Source: Miltoncostaea sp963823515
GTDB taxonomy: Bacteria > Actinomycetota > Thermoleophilia > Miltoncostaeales > Miltoncostaeaceae
DNA: 64,000 nucleotides
Direction of reading: 5' to 3'
Assembly: GCA_963823515.1 (NCBI GenBank)
Contig: CAWGMB010000002.1
Coordinates: 372,001-436,000, forward strand
This document shows positions 41,612 to 51,211 of the stretch, piece by piece. The notes beneath the pieces were generated by a model. It saw nothing but the letters and a program-made list of their open reading frames with translations. It was not told where the DNA came from and did not search any database. Both the position numbers and the translations under genes were made by a program. Positions within the stretch are counted from its first letter, which is position 1; every line of letters begins with the position of its first letter.

Positions 41612-42673
41612 TCAGGGAGTGGTCTGGCTGGGTGCGCCGGGAGCGGCGGAGGTCGAAGCCGTCGTGGTGGACGGCTTCAGGCTCGAGTCGGCGTACACCG
41701 TGCTCGCCTCCGCGTCCTTCAGCGCCTTCTCGCCCCATGCGGTCCACGTCTCCTGGCGCTTGGCCGCGAGCTGGCTGTCGATGATCTGCTTCTTCGCCTC
41801 GGCGAACGAGGTCGCCTTGGCCGGCGTGATCTTCACCGTGATGATGTGCCACCCGAACTGCGTCTTCACCGGCTGGGAGATCTGGCCGTCCTCGAGGGCG
41901 AACGCGACCTTCTCGAACTCGGGGACGAGCTGGCCCTTCTGGATCTGCCCGAGGTCCCCGCCCTGCTGCGCCGAGCCGGTGTCGGTGGAGTTCTCCTTGG
42001 CGAGCCTCGCGAAGTTCGCCGGCGTGACCTCGGCGCGGATCCGATCGGCCTCGGCCTTGGTCTTCACCAGGATGTGGCTCGCGGTGCGGCCGGCCGCCAC
42101 GGTGAACTGCGTGCGGTTCTCGTCGTAGTACTTGCGCGCGTCGGCGGCGGTGAAGCGGACGCCGCGCGTCACGCTGCTCAGCAGCTTCTGCTGCTCGAGC
42201 TGATTGCGCACGATGTCACGCGCGCCGGCCTTGGTGATCGCGCTCTCCTTGAGGAAGGCGTCGAACTCCTTCTGGGAGTCGTTGAAGTTGGCCTTCCGGA
42301 TGCGCACGAGCTCCGCGCTGATGTCGGCGGCCGTCACGGCGCACGGCTTGCCGCACTCGCGGGCCTTCGAGCTGACCACCTCCTGCTGGATCAGCTGCTG
42401 CAGGGCCTGCTGGCGCACCTGGTCGTAGCCGTCCTCGCCCACCGCCGGCAGGGTCTGACCCTGGCTCTTGGCCTGGGCGCGGCTCTGCTCGATGGTCGTC
42501 GTGAGCTGCTTCTCGGTGATGCTCGTGTCGTTGACGCGGGCGACCACGCCATCGGGCAGCGACGACGCGTCGTCGCCGCACCCGGAAAGGAGCAGGATCC
42601 CGGCGGCGCCCAGGGCCACAAGGCCGACGAGGACCCCCGCGAAAAGCGGTGATCTGCGGTTGGTCTTCGTCAC
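41612..42673 (-). CDS. PrsA/SurA-like peptidyl-prolyl isomerase lipoprotein
   Basis: 353 residues. The signal peptide ends in the lipobox LLLSGC (Cys about residue 32), so it is lipid-anchored outside the membrane. A SurA N-terminal-like helical region (about 45-180) is followed by a parvulin rotamase domain (RTASHILVKTKAEADRI, STDTGSAQQGGDLGQIQKGQLVPEFEKVAFALEDGQISQPVKTQFGWHIITV). The tail is Thr/Ala-rich. It helps fold secreted proteins. Position matches lpqU-type lipoproteins near mazG and eno in mycobacteria. Confidence 0.9.
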   Translation of the reverse strand: MTKTNRRSPLFAGVLVGLVALGAAGILLLSGCGDDASSLPDGVVARVNDTSITEKQLTTTIEQSRAQAKSQGQTLPAVGEDGYDQVRQQALQQLIQQEVVSSKARECGKPCAVTAADISAELVRIRKANFNDSQKEFDAFLKESAITKAGARDIVRNQLEQQKLLSSVTRGVRFTAADARKYYDENRTQFTVAAGRTASHILVKTKAEADRIRAEVTPANFARLAKENSTDTGSAQQGGDLGQIQKGQLVPEFEKVAFALEDGQISQPVKTQFGWHIITVKITPAKATSFAEAKKQIIDSQLAAKRQETWTAWGEKALKDAEASTVYADSSLKPSTTTASTSAAPGAPSQTTP

Positions 42674-42729
42674 GACGGGGGCGATGGTAGCACCTCGGTT
42701 CCGCGCCCCGGTTAGGGCGGTTTTAAGGG

Positions 42730-45700
42730 TCAGGCGGCGACGGCTGCGGCGCCTGCGAGGGCGTCGAGAGCCGCTTCGGCGGCGGCGAGCCGCTCGGACG
42801 GCGCGCTCCCGGCCGGCAGCGAGACGACCTGCTCGCTGCCGGCGTAGCTCGCCTTGGGCTGAGCGTCGCGCAGCACCCGCAGCTGGGCGCTCGTGAGGCT
42901 CACCGGACCCACGATCACACGACCCGAGCGGACCGCGATCTGGCTCGCTCCGGCCGCGCGCAGCTTCACGCGCACGCGCTGCACGGTGAGCAGCGCCTCC
43001 ACCGGCACGGGGACGGGCCCGAACCGGTCCTCGATCTCGTCGCGCAGCGTCGAGATCTCCTCGAGGTCCGCAGCCATGGCGATGCGGCGGTGGAGGTCGA
43101 TCTTGGCCGCCTCGAGCGGCACGTAGTCGGTCGGGATGTACGCCGACACCGCGATGTCCACGCGCACCTCGCGCTCGGGGGCCTCCTGGCCCTGCCCGCG
43201 CAGCACGGCCTCGTTGAGCATCTCGAGGTAGAGCTCGAAACCGATCGCGGCCACGTGCCCGCTCTGCTCATCGCCCAGCAGGTTGCCCGCGCCGCGGATC
43301 TCGAGGTCGCGCATCGCTATGCGCAGGCCACTACCGAGCTCCGTGTAGTCGGCCAGGGCGCGCAGCCGCGAGGACGCCTCGCGCGTCAGCGACGCGGCGT
43401 CCGGATAGAGCAGGTAGGCGTGCGCGGTCACGTCCGACCGGCCGACGCGCCCGCGGATCTGGTAGAGCTGCGAGAGGCCCAGCTGGTCGGCCCGGTCAAC
43501 GATGAGGGTGTTGGCCTGGGGGATGTCGAGCCCCGATTCGATGATGGTCGTCGCCACGAGCACATCGGCCTCCCCGCGCACGAACGCGAGCATCACGTCC
43601 TCGAGCTCGTGCTCGGCCATCTGGCCGTGCGCCGTGAGGAAGCGGAGCTCGGGCACCAGGCCGCGGAGCATCTCGCCCGCCTCGCGAATCGTCTCGACGC
43701 GGTTGTGCAGGAAGAAGCTCTGGCCCCCGCGCGCCGCCTCGCGGCGCAGGGCCTCGGCGACGAGCACCTCGTCGTACTCGCCCACATGGGTGGCGATCGG
43801 TCGCCGGCCGGGCGGCGGGGTCTCGATGGTGCTGATGTCCCGCAGGCCCGACAGCGAGATCTGCAGGGTGCGCGGGATCGGCGTCGCGCTCATGGCGAGC
43901 ACATCGACGCGCAGCTTCAGCTGGCGCAGCGATTCCTTCTGGGCCACCCCGAAGCGCTGCTCCTCGTCGACGATCACCAGGCCGAGGTCCTTGGGCTGCA
44001 CGTCCATCGACAGCAGCCGGTGGGTGCCGATCAGGATGTCGAGGCGCCCGGAGCGGTAGCGCGCGAGCACCTCCTTGGCCTCGGCCGGGGTGCGGAAGCG
44101 GTTGACCATGTCGAGGGTCACCGGGAGGTCGCCGAAACGCTCGCGGAACGTGGCCAGGTGCTGCTGGGCGAGGATCGTCGTCGGCACCAGCATCATCACC
44201 TGCTTGCCGGCCGCGGCCGCCTTGAACGCCGCGCGCATGGCGATCTCGGTCTTGCCGAAGCCGACGTCTCCGCAGATCAGGCGGTCCATGGGGCGCGGAC
44301 GCTCCATGTCGTCGGCCACCGCGTCGATGGCACGCTGCTGGTCGGGGGTCTCGCGGTGGGCGAATCTGCGCTCCAGCTCGCGGGTCAGCTCATCGTCCGC
44401 CGGGAACGCGAAGCCCACTGCGGCGGCGCGGGCCTCGTAGAGCGCGATGAGCTCCCCGGCCATCTCGCGCACGGCGGCCCGCGCGCGCGACTTCATCCGG
44501 TCCCACGCCTTGCCGCCCAGCTTCGAGAGCGCCGGGGGCGAGCCGTCGGAGCCGACGTAGCGCGTCACCCGGTCGAGCTGGTCGTGCGGGACGTAGAGGC
44601 GATCTCCGTCGGCGAAGGCGAGCGCGAGGTAATCGCGCGTCAGACCCGCGACGGTCCGGGTCTCGAACCCGGTGAGGCGACCGATGCCGTGGTCCTCGTG
44701 GACGACGTGGTCGCCCACCTTGAGGTCCATGAAGCTGGCCAGGCGCTTGCCCACCACCGGTCCTCGCTGCGAGGCGGGGCGACGCCGGCGCAGGATGCGC
44801 TCCTCCGGGATGATCGCCAGCCCGAGCTCGCGCGAGACGAAGCCGGAGCGCACGGCCATCACGGAGGCGGCGATCGATCCGGGCGCCGGCAGCTCGCCGG
44901 GCTCGAGCTCCTCGGCCCGGACCCGCTCCATCCGCGCCATCGCCCGCGACATGTCGCCGCGACGGGAGAACCCGAGCACCACCCGAAGGCCGGCGCGCCC
45001 GAGCCGCGAGAGCTCCGCCTCCGCCTCGGAGGGCGAGCGCGTCGTGAAGCGGGCCTCGATCGCGTCGAACGGAGGCTTCGCGGTGCCCGAGGGCGGGTTC
45101 AGGTCGAGCGCGGCGAGCGCCGCCAGCTCCGACTCGACGACCGCGGGATCCGAGAGCGCCCCGGCGGCGACCTCATCCTCGAGGCGCTCCTGGGCCTCGC
45201 GCAGCGCCGCCGGGTGCTCGGTCGGCGCCAGGCGCACCACCACGGCTTCCGCCATCGCGGGCTCCGACAGCGGATCGAGCGTGTCGCCCGGCTGCTCGGC
45301 GGCGGGCCATGCCAGCAGGCGGCTGATCGGGCGGATCGTGCGCTGGGTGAAGGGCGAGAAGGCGCGCATGCTCTCGACCTCGTCCCCGAAGAGCTCGACG
45401 CGCGCAGGCAGATCGGCGGTCAACGGGTAGACGTCGAGGATGCCGCCGCGCACCGAGAGATCGCCGCGCTCCTCCACCTGCTCGACGCGCTCGTAGCCGA
45501 TCGCCACCAGCCGGTCCACGAGCTCGTCGAGGGAGACCGCCTGCCCGACGGCCACCTCGAGAGGCTCGCGCGACTGGATCGCGGCAACCCGCTCGGCGAC
45601 GGCCGGCGCGCCGGCCACGACCACGGTCGCGGGACGCCCCAGCGTCGCCAGGGCGCGGGCGCGCTGGCCGACGAGGTGCGGCGAGGGTCCGACGGTCGCG

Positions 45701-45975
45701 TCGGCGGGCACGCCGCGGGTCGGCCAGAGCGCCACGGCTCCACGGCCGAGCAGCGAGACCAGCTCCATCGACAGGTCGCGGGCCTCGTCGTCACCCGGGG
45801 CGACGGCGAGCAGGGAACGGTCGCCGGCGCGCGCGAGGGCGGCGAGCACGTAGGGCCAGGCCGGGCGGGCCAACGCCATGCCGCCGGCGCCCTCGCCGGC
45901 GGTGATCCGCTCGCAGGCCGCCGCGACCTCGGGTGAGCCGAGGATCAGGCGGTTGACGCCGGTCGGATCGCTCAC
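42730..45975 (-). CDS. mfd: Transcription-repair coupling factor Mfd
   Basis: 1081 residues. Order: UvrB-homology module (1-300), RNA polymerase-interacting domain around 430-500 (KVGDHVVHEDHGIGRLTGFE), helicase motor with Walker A GDVGFGKTEIAMRAAF and DEEQRFG, motif GTHRLLS, and motifs V/VI (VATTIIESGLDIPQANTLIVDRAD, QIRGRVGRSDVTAHAYLLYP). The C-terminal TRCF domain binds UvrA. It frees RNA polymerase stalled at lesions. The start overlaps the pth stop by four bases. Confidence 0.97.
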   Translation of the reverse strand: MSDPTGVNRLILGSPEVAAACERITAGEGAGGMALARPAWPYVLAALARAGDRSLLAVAPGDDEARDLSMELVSLLGRGAVALWPTRGVPADATVGPSPHLVGQRARALATLGRPATVVVAGAPAVAERVAAIQSREPLEVAVGQAVSLDELVDRLVAIGYERVEQVEERGDLSVRGGILDVYPLTADLPARVELFGDEVESMRAFSPFTQRTIRPISRLLAWPAAEQPGDTLDPLSEPAMAEAVVVRLAPTEHPAALREAQERLEDEVAAGALSDPAVVESELAALAALDLNPPSGTAKPPFDAIEARFTTRSPSEAEAELSRLGRAGLRVVLGFSRRGDMSRAMARMERVRAEELEPGELPAPGSIAASVMAVRSGFVSRELGLAIIPEERILRRRRPASQRGPVVGKRLASFMDLKVGDHVVHEDHGIGRLTGFETRTVAGLTRDYLALAFADGDRLYVPHDQLDRVTRYVGSDGSPPALSKLGGKAWDRMKSRARAAVREMAGELIALYEARAAAVGFAFPADDELTRELERRFAHRETPDQQRAIDAVADDMERPRPMDRLICGDVGFGKTEIAMRAAFKAAAAGKQVMMLVPTTILAQQHLATFRERFGDLPVTLDMVNRFRTPAEAKEVLARYRSGRLDILIGTHRLLSMDVQPKDLGLVIVDEEQRFGVAQKESLRQLKLRVDVLAMSATPIPRTLQISLSGLRDISTIETPPPGRRPIATHVGEYDEVLVAEALRREAARGGQSFFLHNRVETIREAGEMLRGLVPELRFLTAHGQMAEHELEDVMLAFVRGEADVLVATTIIESGLDIPQANTLIVDRADQLGLSQLYQIRGRVGRSDVTAHAYLLYPDAASLTREASSRLRALADYTELGSGLRIAMRDLEIRGAGNLLGDEQSGHVAAIGFELYLEMLNEAVLRGQGQEAPEREVRVDIAVSAYIPTDYVPLEAAKIDLHRRIAMAADLEEISTLRDEIEDRFGPVPVPVEALLTVQRVRVKLRAAGASQIAVRSGRVIVGPVSLTSAQLRVLRDAQPKASYAGSEQVVSLPAGSAPSERLAAAEAALDALAGAAAVAA

Positions 45976-46655
45976 GCGGGATCCTCGGGGGGCTCGGAGA
46001 CATCGTCGGATGCGGAGGCCTTCGCCGCCTCACGGCGCTCGCTCCGCGCGCGGGCTCGGGCGCCGGGCTCGGAGGCGTGGAAGCGCTCGATGGCCGCCGG
46101 CATGCCCTCGGCAAGGACCGCCTCGGTCATCTCGACTGCCCGGGCGATCAGCGCCTCCACCTCGTCGCGGGGCTCGGCGAAGCGCGAGAGAACCCAGTCG
46201 GCGCCGTCGCCGCGGAAGTCGTCGGGGGGGCGCCCGACGCCCACGCGCACCCGCGGGAACTCGCCCGTGCCGAGGCCGCGCGCCACCGAGCGCAGGCCGT
46301 TGTGACCGCCGTGACCGCCGCCGAGCTTGCCGCGCACCACTCCGAACGGCAGGTCGATCTCGTCGTGCACCACGAGCACCTGGCCCGGGGCCGCCCGCAG
46401 GCTGCCCGCGGCCGGGCCGACCGAGTCGCCGGACTCGTTCATGAACGTCTGGGGGATCAGGAGGGCGAGCGGGCCGGCCGGCCCGCGCGCCTCGGCCAGG
46501 CGCCCCCCGTACCGCGTCGCGAACCGTCCGGCGCCGAGTCGCGCGGCGAGCAACTCCGCGACCATCTGCCCTGCGTTGTGACGGGTCCCCGAGTAACGGG
46601 GCCCCGGGTTGCCGAGCCCCGCCACGAGGCGGATGGGGTCGATCGGGCCCTCCAT
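45972..46655 (-). CDS. pth: Peptidyl-tRNA hydrolase
   Basis: 227 residues. Family motifs are LVAGLGNPGPRYSGTRHNAGQMV with the catalytic His, LIPQTFMNESGDSV, and VVHDEIDLPFGVVRGKLGGGHGGHNGLRSV. About 35 extra C-terminal residues are charged (GARARARSERREAAKASASDD). It releases peptidyl-tRNA dropped from the ribosome. Position between rplY and mfd is the typical actinobacterial order. Confidence 0.95.
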   Translation of the reverse strand: MEGPIDPIRLVAGLGNPGPRYSGTRHNAGQMVAELLAARLGAGRFATRYGGRLAEARGPAGPLALLIPQTFMNESGDSVGPAAGSLRAAPGQVLVVHDEIDLPFGVVRGKLGGGHGGHNGLRSVARGLGTGEFPRVRVGVGRPPDDFRGDGADWVLSRFAEPRDEVEALIARAVEMTEAVLAEGMPAAIERFHASEPGARARARSERREAAKASASDDVSEPPEDPA

Positions 46656-46671
46656 GGCCCCATCATCCGCC

Positions 46672-47307
46672 TTACTCGCTGGAGGAGTCTTCGCCCCCGT
46701 CGTCCGTCACCTCGATCGCCTCGATGTCCTCGGCCTCCGGCTCCTCGCCGACGTCCGAGCTCGGCGCCACGACCGAGGCCACCACGGTCTCCGGGTCGGT
46801 CACGATCGTCACGCCCTCGGGCGCGGCCATCTCGCCCACCGCGATCGAGTGGCCGATCGCGAGCTCCGACACGTCGATCTCGATGTGGTCGGGCAGGGAG
46901 TCCGGCAGGGCGCGGACGACGACCTCGCGCAGCGGCTGGTCGAGGACGCCTCCGTCGCGCACGCCGACGGCGCTGCCCGTCAGGACGATCTGCACCGGGG
47001 CCTCGACCTCCTGCGTGAGGTCGACCTGCTGGAAGTCCACGTGGAGCACCCCGAGGTGCACCGGGTGCAGCTGCCAGTCCTTCACCAGGACGGGCCGGGC
47101 CGGCTCGTCGCCGATGACCAGGTCGATGACGCCCGTGCGGCCCTCGTTGAGAGCCTTGCGCAGGTCGTGCCCGGGAAGGGCGAGCGTGAGGGAGGCCCCG
47201 CCCGACTGGTAGACGATCCCGGGGACCATGCCCTGCTGGCGCAGGCGGCGGGTGGGACCGTTGCCGAACTCGGTACGGGGATGGGCGTGGAGGGCGACGT
47301 GTGCCAT
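46672..47307 (-). CDS. rplY: Ribosomal protein bL25 (Ctc/TL5 type)
   Basis: 211 residues from the ATG at 47307. The N-terminal 5S rRNA-binding domain begins ALHAHPRTEFGNGPTRRLRQQGMVPGIVYQSGG. The long C-terminal TL5 domain (DHIEIDVSELAIGHSIAVGEM) is followed by an acidic tail. TAGAGT at 47342-47347 on the minus strand is a possible -10 box. It is a stress-linked 5S rRNA-binding protein. Confidence 0.92.
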   Translation of the reverse strand: MAHVALHAHPRTEFGNGPTRRLRQQGMVPGIVYQSGGASLTLALPGHDLRKALNEGRTGVIDLVIGDEPARPVLVKDWQLHPVHLGVLHVDFQQVDLTQEVEAPVQIVLTGSAVGVRDGGVLDQPLREVVVRALPDSLPDHIEIDVSELAIGHSIAVGEMAAPEGVTIVTDPETVVASVVAPSSDVGEEPEAEDIEAIEVTDDGGEDSSSE

Positions 47308-48323
47308 GCGTGGATTCGTTCCTGGTCGGGGCCGACGCGGGACTCTACCGGACTCGGCCCTGGCGCGCACCCGCCCTCGCGCGCGAGGAGGGCGCGCTCC
47401 GCGGCGCCCCCGCATCGCCGGAACTGATCGATCGGGGTACCCCATGCCGATAGGAGATGTTTGTACGGCCCGCATGGTCGCCTCCCGCCGCCGCCCGCTC
47501 GGCATGCCGGCCAGCGGGCTGCACACGTCGGGCATCTACATGCGCGAGGGCGGGATGCGCGGCGACCGCATACTGCTCAGCACCGACGCGGCCCCCATCC
47601 CGAGCGGCTCCCGGCCGGCCGAGGCGGCGCGCTCGGGCGGTGGATCGGGTCCGTAGGCCGGCGCGAGCGCCTGCCCGTCCGGTGGACGCGCGACGAGGAG
47701 CGCTCGGGAAGCATGGGTCATGGTCGGACCAGCCTCGGGCCGACACAGCGTCCAGGCATGATCAGCCCGCTCGATAGCGCCGGCCAGCACCGCGGCGGCT
47801 CCACCCGCTCAGCCCGGCACCCATGAGCGCTCGTCGTCGTCGTTTTCCGCGCTTCGCGAACTGACGTTGGCGGCGTCTCCCGCCGGCGACTCGGGGACGA
47901 GCCGGCGTGCGGACGTCCGTGCCGACCGACGGGTGCCGACCGGCCATGGACCGGATTCCGTGGTCGCCGCGACGCACGCAGGGGCATGCGGAGCCTGGCG
48001 GCGATGCTGCGGGCGCAAGCGGACGGCTGATTCCGCCGAAAGAGCCTGCCTCGACCAGGGCCCGAAGGTACTGCGAGCAGGCCGACGCGTGGAGCTCGCG
48101 GAATCGCGTGACGGCAGGCTCGGAAGCGGAACCGGTCGATCCGGATACAGGCCCTGATCGCCACGCGTAAGCTCGATCTCGATCCAGCGAATCGGGCCTG
48201 CCGGCAGGTACGGCCCACCGCGCCCGCCAGGACTGACCCGGCCGCGCGCGCGACGAGTGTGCGGCGGCGGGGGCGAGCCGCAGACCGAGAGCCCATTGCC
48301 TTGGCGTTCTCCCGCCTCGGAGG
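47308..48323. other. About 1 kb without a convincing gene between rplY and prs
   Basis: Several short open frames exist on both strands, but none shows a family motif, ribosome-binding site or stable codon pattern; their translations look like random Arg/Pro/Ala text. In mycobacteria the corresponding position has the lipoprotein gene lpqT. A plus-strand GCCGATAG near 47.45 kb has no TCAA box at the right distance. I see no RNA gene or repeat here. Confidence 0.5.
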
Positions 48324-49322
48324 CTAGAAGAGCTGGTTCTCCCCGGCGAAGATCGCGCTGACCGACTCGTCGCAGAAGACGTTGTGCACGGAGTCGGCGA
48401 GGATCCGGTCGACCGACAGCACGCGGAAGAGGTCCGACCCGACGGCCGTCTCGGGGAGCGGCACCGTGTCGCTGATGACGACCTGCTCGATCACCGACTC
48501 GCGCAGGCGCTCGACGGCGCTGCCCGACAGGAGCCCGTGCGTCGCGGCGGCGAAGACGCGGGTCGCACCCGCGTCCTTGACGACCTTGGCACCGGCGCAG
48601 AGCGTGCCGGCGGTGTCGATCATGTCGTCGATCAGCACGGCGGCCCGACCCTTCACGTCACCGATGAGGAACGTGATCTCGGCCTCGTTGTGGTCGGGGC
48701 GCTGCTTGGTGAGGACGGCGAGGGTCGCGCCGAGGCGCTCGGCGAAGTGGTTGGCGAGCTTGGCGCGGCCGGCGTCGGGCGACACGACGACCAGCGGCTC
48801 GGCGAGGTCCCCCCGGTAGACCCGGTCCTTGAAGTCGTCGACGAACATCGGCAGCGCGGTCATGTGGTCCACCGGAACCCCGAAGAAGCCCTGTACCTGA
48901 CCGGCGTGCAGGTCCATGGTGAGAACCCGGTCCACGCCCGAGGCGTTCAGCAGGTCGGCGATCAGGCGCGCGGTGATCGGCTCCCGCGGGGCCGACTTCT
49001 TGTCCTGGCGCGAGTAGCCGTACCAGGGGATCACGGCGGTGATCCGGTGGGCCGAGGCGAGCTTGGCCGCATTGATCATGATCAGCAGTTCCATGAGGCT
49101 GTCGTTCACCGGCCGGCAGGTGGACTGCACCAGGAAGACGTCGGCGCCGCGCACGCTCTCCTCGAAGCGGACGTAGATCTCGCCGTTCGCGAAGGTCTTC
49201 AGGTTCACGCCGCCCAGATCGATGCCGAGCCGGCCGGCGATGCGCTGGCCGAGCTCCTGGCTGGAGCGACCCGCGAAGACCATCAGCCGCTTGGAGTCGT
49301 CCCTGTCGATGCTGGTGTTCAC
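48324..49322 (-). CDS. prs: Ribose-phosphate pyrophosphokinase
   Basis: 332 residues from the GTG at 49322, overlapping the glmU stop by four bases. Motifs are RSSQELGQRIAGRLGIDLG, FANGEIYVRFEESVRG, the Mg2+/ribose loops YGYSRQDKKSAPREPITARL, the ATP/PRPP motif AVLIDDMIDTAGTL, and VVVSPDAGRAKLANHFAERLGA. It makes PRPP for nucleotide, His and Trp synthesis. The glmU-prs pair is the conserved actinobacterial order. Confidence 0.96.
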   Translation of the reverse strand: MNTSIDRDDSKRLMVFAGRSSQELGQRIAGRLGIDLGGVNLKTFANGEIYVRFEESVRGADVFLVQSTCRPVNDSLMELLIMINAAKLASAHRITAVIPWYGYSRQDKKSAPREPITARLIADLLNASGVDRVLTMDLHAGQVQGFFGVPVDHMTALPMFVDDFKDRVYRGDLAEPLVVVSPDAGRAKLANHFAERLGATLAVLTKQRPDHNEAEITFLIGDVKGRAAVLIDDMIDTAGTLCAGAKVVKDAGATRVFAAATHGLLSGSAVERLRESVIEQVVISDTVPLPETAVGSDLFRVLSVDRILADSVHNVFCDESVSAIFAGENQLF

Positions 49323-50713
49323 GCGTCCCCCTTCGCCTCTTCCGCGGCCTGCGCCGCGCGTGCGACCGCCCTCGCCGTGAACCCCTCGACCACGCTCTGG
49401 CGCGCGCGGGCGATTCCGAGGGCGCCGTCGGGGACGTCCTCGGTGATGATCGATCCGGCCCCGGTCATCGCGTCGTCGCCCACGCTGACCGGCGCGACGA
49501 ACACGCAGTCCGAGCCGGTCTTCACGCGCGCCCCGATGCGCGTGGAGTGCTTGCGGAAGCCGTCGTAGTTCGCCGTGATGTTGCCCGCGCCGATGTTCGT
49601 CCCCTCGCCGATCGTGGCGTCGCCGACGTACGACAGGTGGGGCACCTTGGCACCGGCGCCGAGCACCGTGTTCTTGAGTTCGACGTAGGTGCCAACCCGC
49701 GCGCCCGGCTCGAGGCGGCTGCCGGGGCGCAGATAGGCGAAGGGGCCGGCCTGCGCGCCCTCCGCCAGGCGCGCCTGGATCAGGTGGGCGCTGAGGATCG
49801 TGCAGCGGTCGCCGACGGTGCTGTCGGTGATGACCGCGTCGGGGCCGATGGCGCAGCCCTCGCCGATCGCGGTCGCCCCCCTGAGGTGGGTGCCGGGCCA
49901 CAGGATGGTGTCGCGGCCCACGGTCACCTCGGCCTCGAGGTAGACCGCCGACGGGTCCGGCATCGTCACCCCGTCCCGCATCAGGGCCTCGCGCAGGCGC
50001 TGCTGGAGCGCGGCCTCGCAGGCGGCGAGATCGACGCGGTCGTTGACGCCCGCCGCGGCCTCGGGATCGTCGGCCACCAGTGCCGCGACCGTACCCTCGA
50101 GGCGCTCCAGGGCGTCGGTCAGGTAGTTCTCGCCCTGGGCGTTCGACGCATCGAGGCGCTCGAGGACCTCGGTCAGGGCGGCGCGATCGAAGGCGTAGAG
50201 GCCGGCGTTGTACTCGCCGATGGCGAGCTCCTGCGGCGAGGCGTCGCGGGCCTCCACGACCCGGGCCACGCGGCCGTCCGGCGCGCGGACGACGCGGCCG
50301 TATGAGCCGGCGTCGGGCACGACCGCCGTGAGCATCGTGGCCGCCCGGGGCTCCGAGACGTGCTCCGCGACCAGCCGGGCCACGAGCTCGGGCGGCAGCA
50401 GGGGCGTGTCGCCGCAGGCGACGACCACCGTCTCGCAACGGGCGTCGAGGACGGCGAGGCCCACCTGGGCGGCGTGCCCCGTGCCGAGCTGCTCGTGCTG
50501 GATCGCCACCTCGACCTCGGACGGGAGCGCCTCGCGCACGATCTCCGCGCCGTGGCCGACCACGACGACCGTGTGCTCCACCCCGGCATCGGAGAGGGCG
50601 TCGAGGACCCACTGCACCATGGGTCGCCCGGCGAGGCCGTGCGCGACCTTCGGGAGGGCGGATCTCATCCTGGTCCCCTGGCCTGCGGCGAGGACGACGG
50701 CGCCGATGCTCAT
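49319..50713 (-). CDS. glmU: Bifunctional GlcNAc-1-phosphate uridyltransferase / GlcN-1-P acetyltransferase
   Basis: 464 residues. The uridyltransferase domain (1-235) begins AVVLAAGQGTRMRSALPKVAHGLAGRPMVQWV and contains QHEQLGTGHAAQVG and GDTPLL. The left-handed beta-helix acetyltransferase domain follows with hexapeptide repeats (GRDTILWPGTHLRGATAIGEGCAIGPDAVI) and ends GDATIGEGTNIGAGNITANYDGFRKHSTRIG. It makes UDP-GlcNAc for peptidoglycan. tRNA-Gln lies 45 bases before the start. Confidence 0.96.
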   Translation of the reverse strand: MSIGAVVLAAGQGTRMRSALPKVAHGLAGRPMVQWVLDALSDAGVEHTVVVVGHGAEIVREALPSEVEVAIQHEQLGTGHAAQVGLAVLDARCETVVVACGDTPLLPPELVARLVAEHVSEPRAATMLTAVVPDAGSYGRVVRAPDGRVARVVEARDASPQELAIGEYNAGLYAFDRAALTEVLERLDASNAQGENYLTDALERLEGTVAALVADDPEAAAGVNDRVDLAACEAALQQRLREALMRDGVTMPDPSAVYLEAEVTVGRDTILWPGTHLRGATAIGEGCAIGPDAVITDSTVGDRCTILSAHLIQARLAEGAQAGPFAYLRPGSRLEPGARVGTYVELKNTVLGAGAKVPHLSYVGDATIGEGTNIGAGNITANYDGFRKHSTRIGARVKTGSDCVFVAPVSVGDDAMTGAGSIITEDVPDGALGIARARQSVVEGFTARAVARAAQAAEEAKGDA

Positions 50714-50757
50714 GCGGTTGTCGAGTCCGTCCCGGGCGTTGGGGAAGAGGATCTGCC

Positions 50758-50831
50758 TGGTTGGGGCGGGAGGATTCGAACCCCCGATCGCGGGACCAAA
50801 ACCCGCTGCCTTACCTCTTGGCTACGCCCCA
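50758..50831 (-). tRNA. tRNA-Gln (anticodon TTG)
   Basis: The minus strand folds into a cloverleaf: acceptor TGGGGCG/CGCCCCA, anticodon stem GCGGG/CCCGC around loop TTTTGGT (anticodon TTG), and a T arm with TTCGAAT. Discriminator A is followed by an encoded CCA. It reads CAA and, by wobble, CAG. A tRNA-Gln ahead of glmU is a common actinobacterial arrangement. Confidence 0.93.
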
Positions 50832-50900
50832 GCACGAGCCATCCCTGGCGCGCCGAGTATAGCCCGCGCCGGGCCCCGTCCGGTCGCGCGGAGACCGCGC

Positions 50901-51191
50901 TCACGCGTCGAGGACGACCACGTCGACGACGAGCGCACGATCCTCGTCGGTGGTCTCGCCGTTCTCGACGTTGATCATCTCGATCACCTCGGTACGGCAG
51001 TCCACGCGGACGCGCATGCCCTCCTCGATCGCCCCGTCCTTGAGGCGCACGGCCAGCGGGCCCCGGATCTCGAAGGTGTTGATCCGCATCGGCTCGTCGG
51101 TGTCGAGGCTCATCAGCAGCACGTCGCCGTCGTAGGGATCGACGTCCTGCCACAGCAGGCTGATCTCACCCGTGATGGACTGCTCGCTCAC
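50901..51191 (-). CDS. Conserved hypothetical small acidic protein
   Basis: 96 residues from a GTG. The sequence is mostly beta-strand forming and acidic (SLLWQDVDPYDGDVLLMSLDTDEPMRINTFEIRGPLAVRLKDGAIEEGMRVRVDCRTEVIEMI), suggesting a small beta-barrel. There is no signal peptide or membrane helix. It lies upstream of tRNA-Gln on the same strand. Family not recognised. Confidence 0.7.
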   Translation of the reverse strand: MSEQSITGEISLLWQDVDPYDGDVLLMSLDTDEPMRINTFEIRGPLAVRLKDGAIEEGMRVRVDCRTEVIEMINVENGETTDEDRALVVDVVVLDA

Positions 51192-51211
51192 GGTGGGCGA
51201 GTCTAACGGCG

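Noticed and set aside
47440..47470. Plus-strand GCCGATAG as a further sigma-28 promoter
   Set aside because: No TCAA-like box lies 15 or 16 bases upstream and no plausible gene follows.
47718..48296. 192-residue minus-strand open frame in the rplY-prs gap
   Set aside because: Arg/Ser/Pro-rich random text with no motif or ribosome-binding site.
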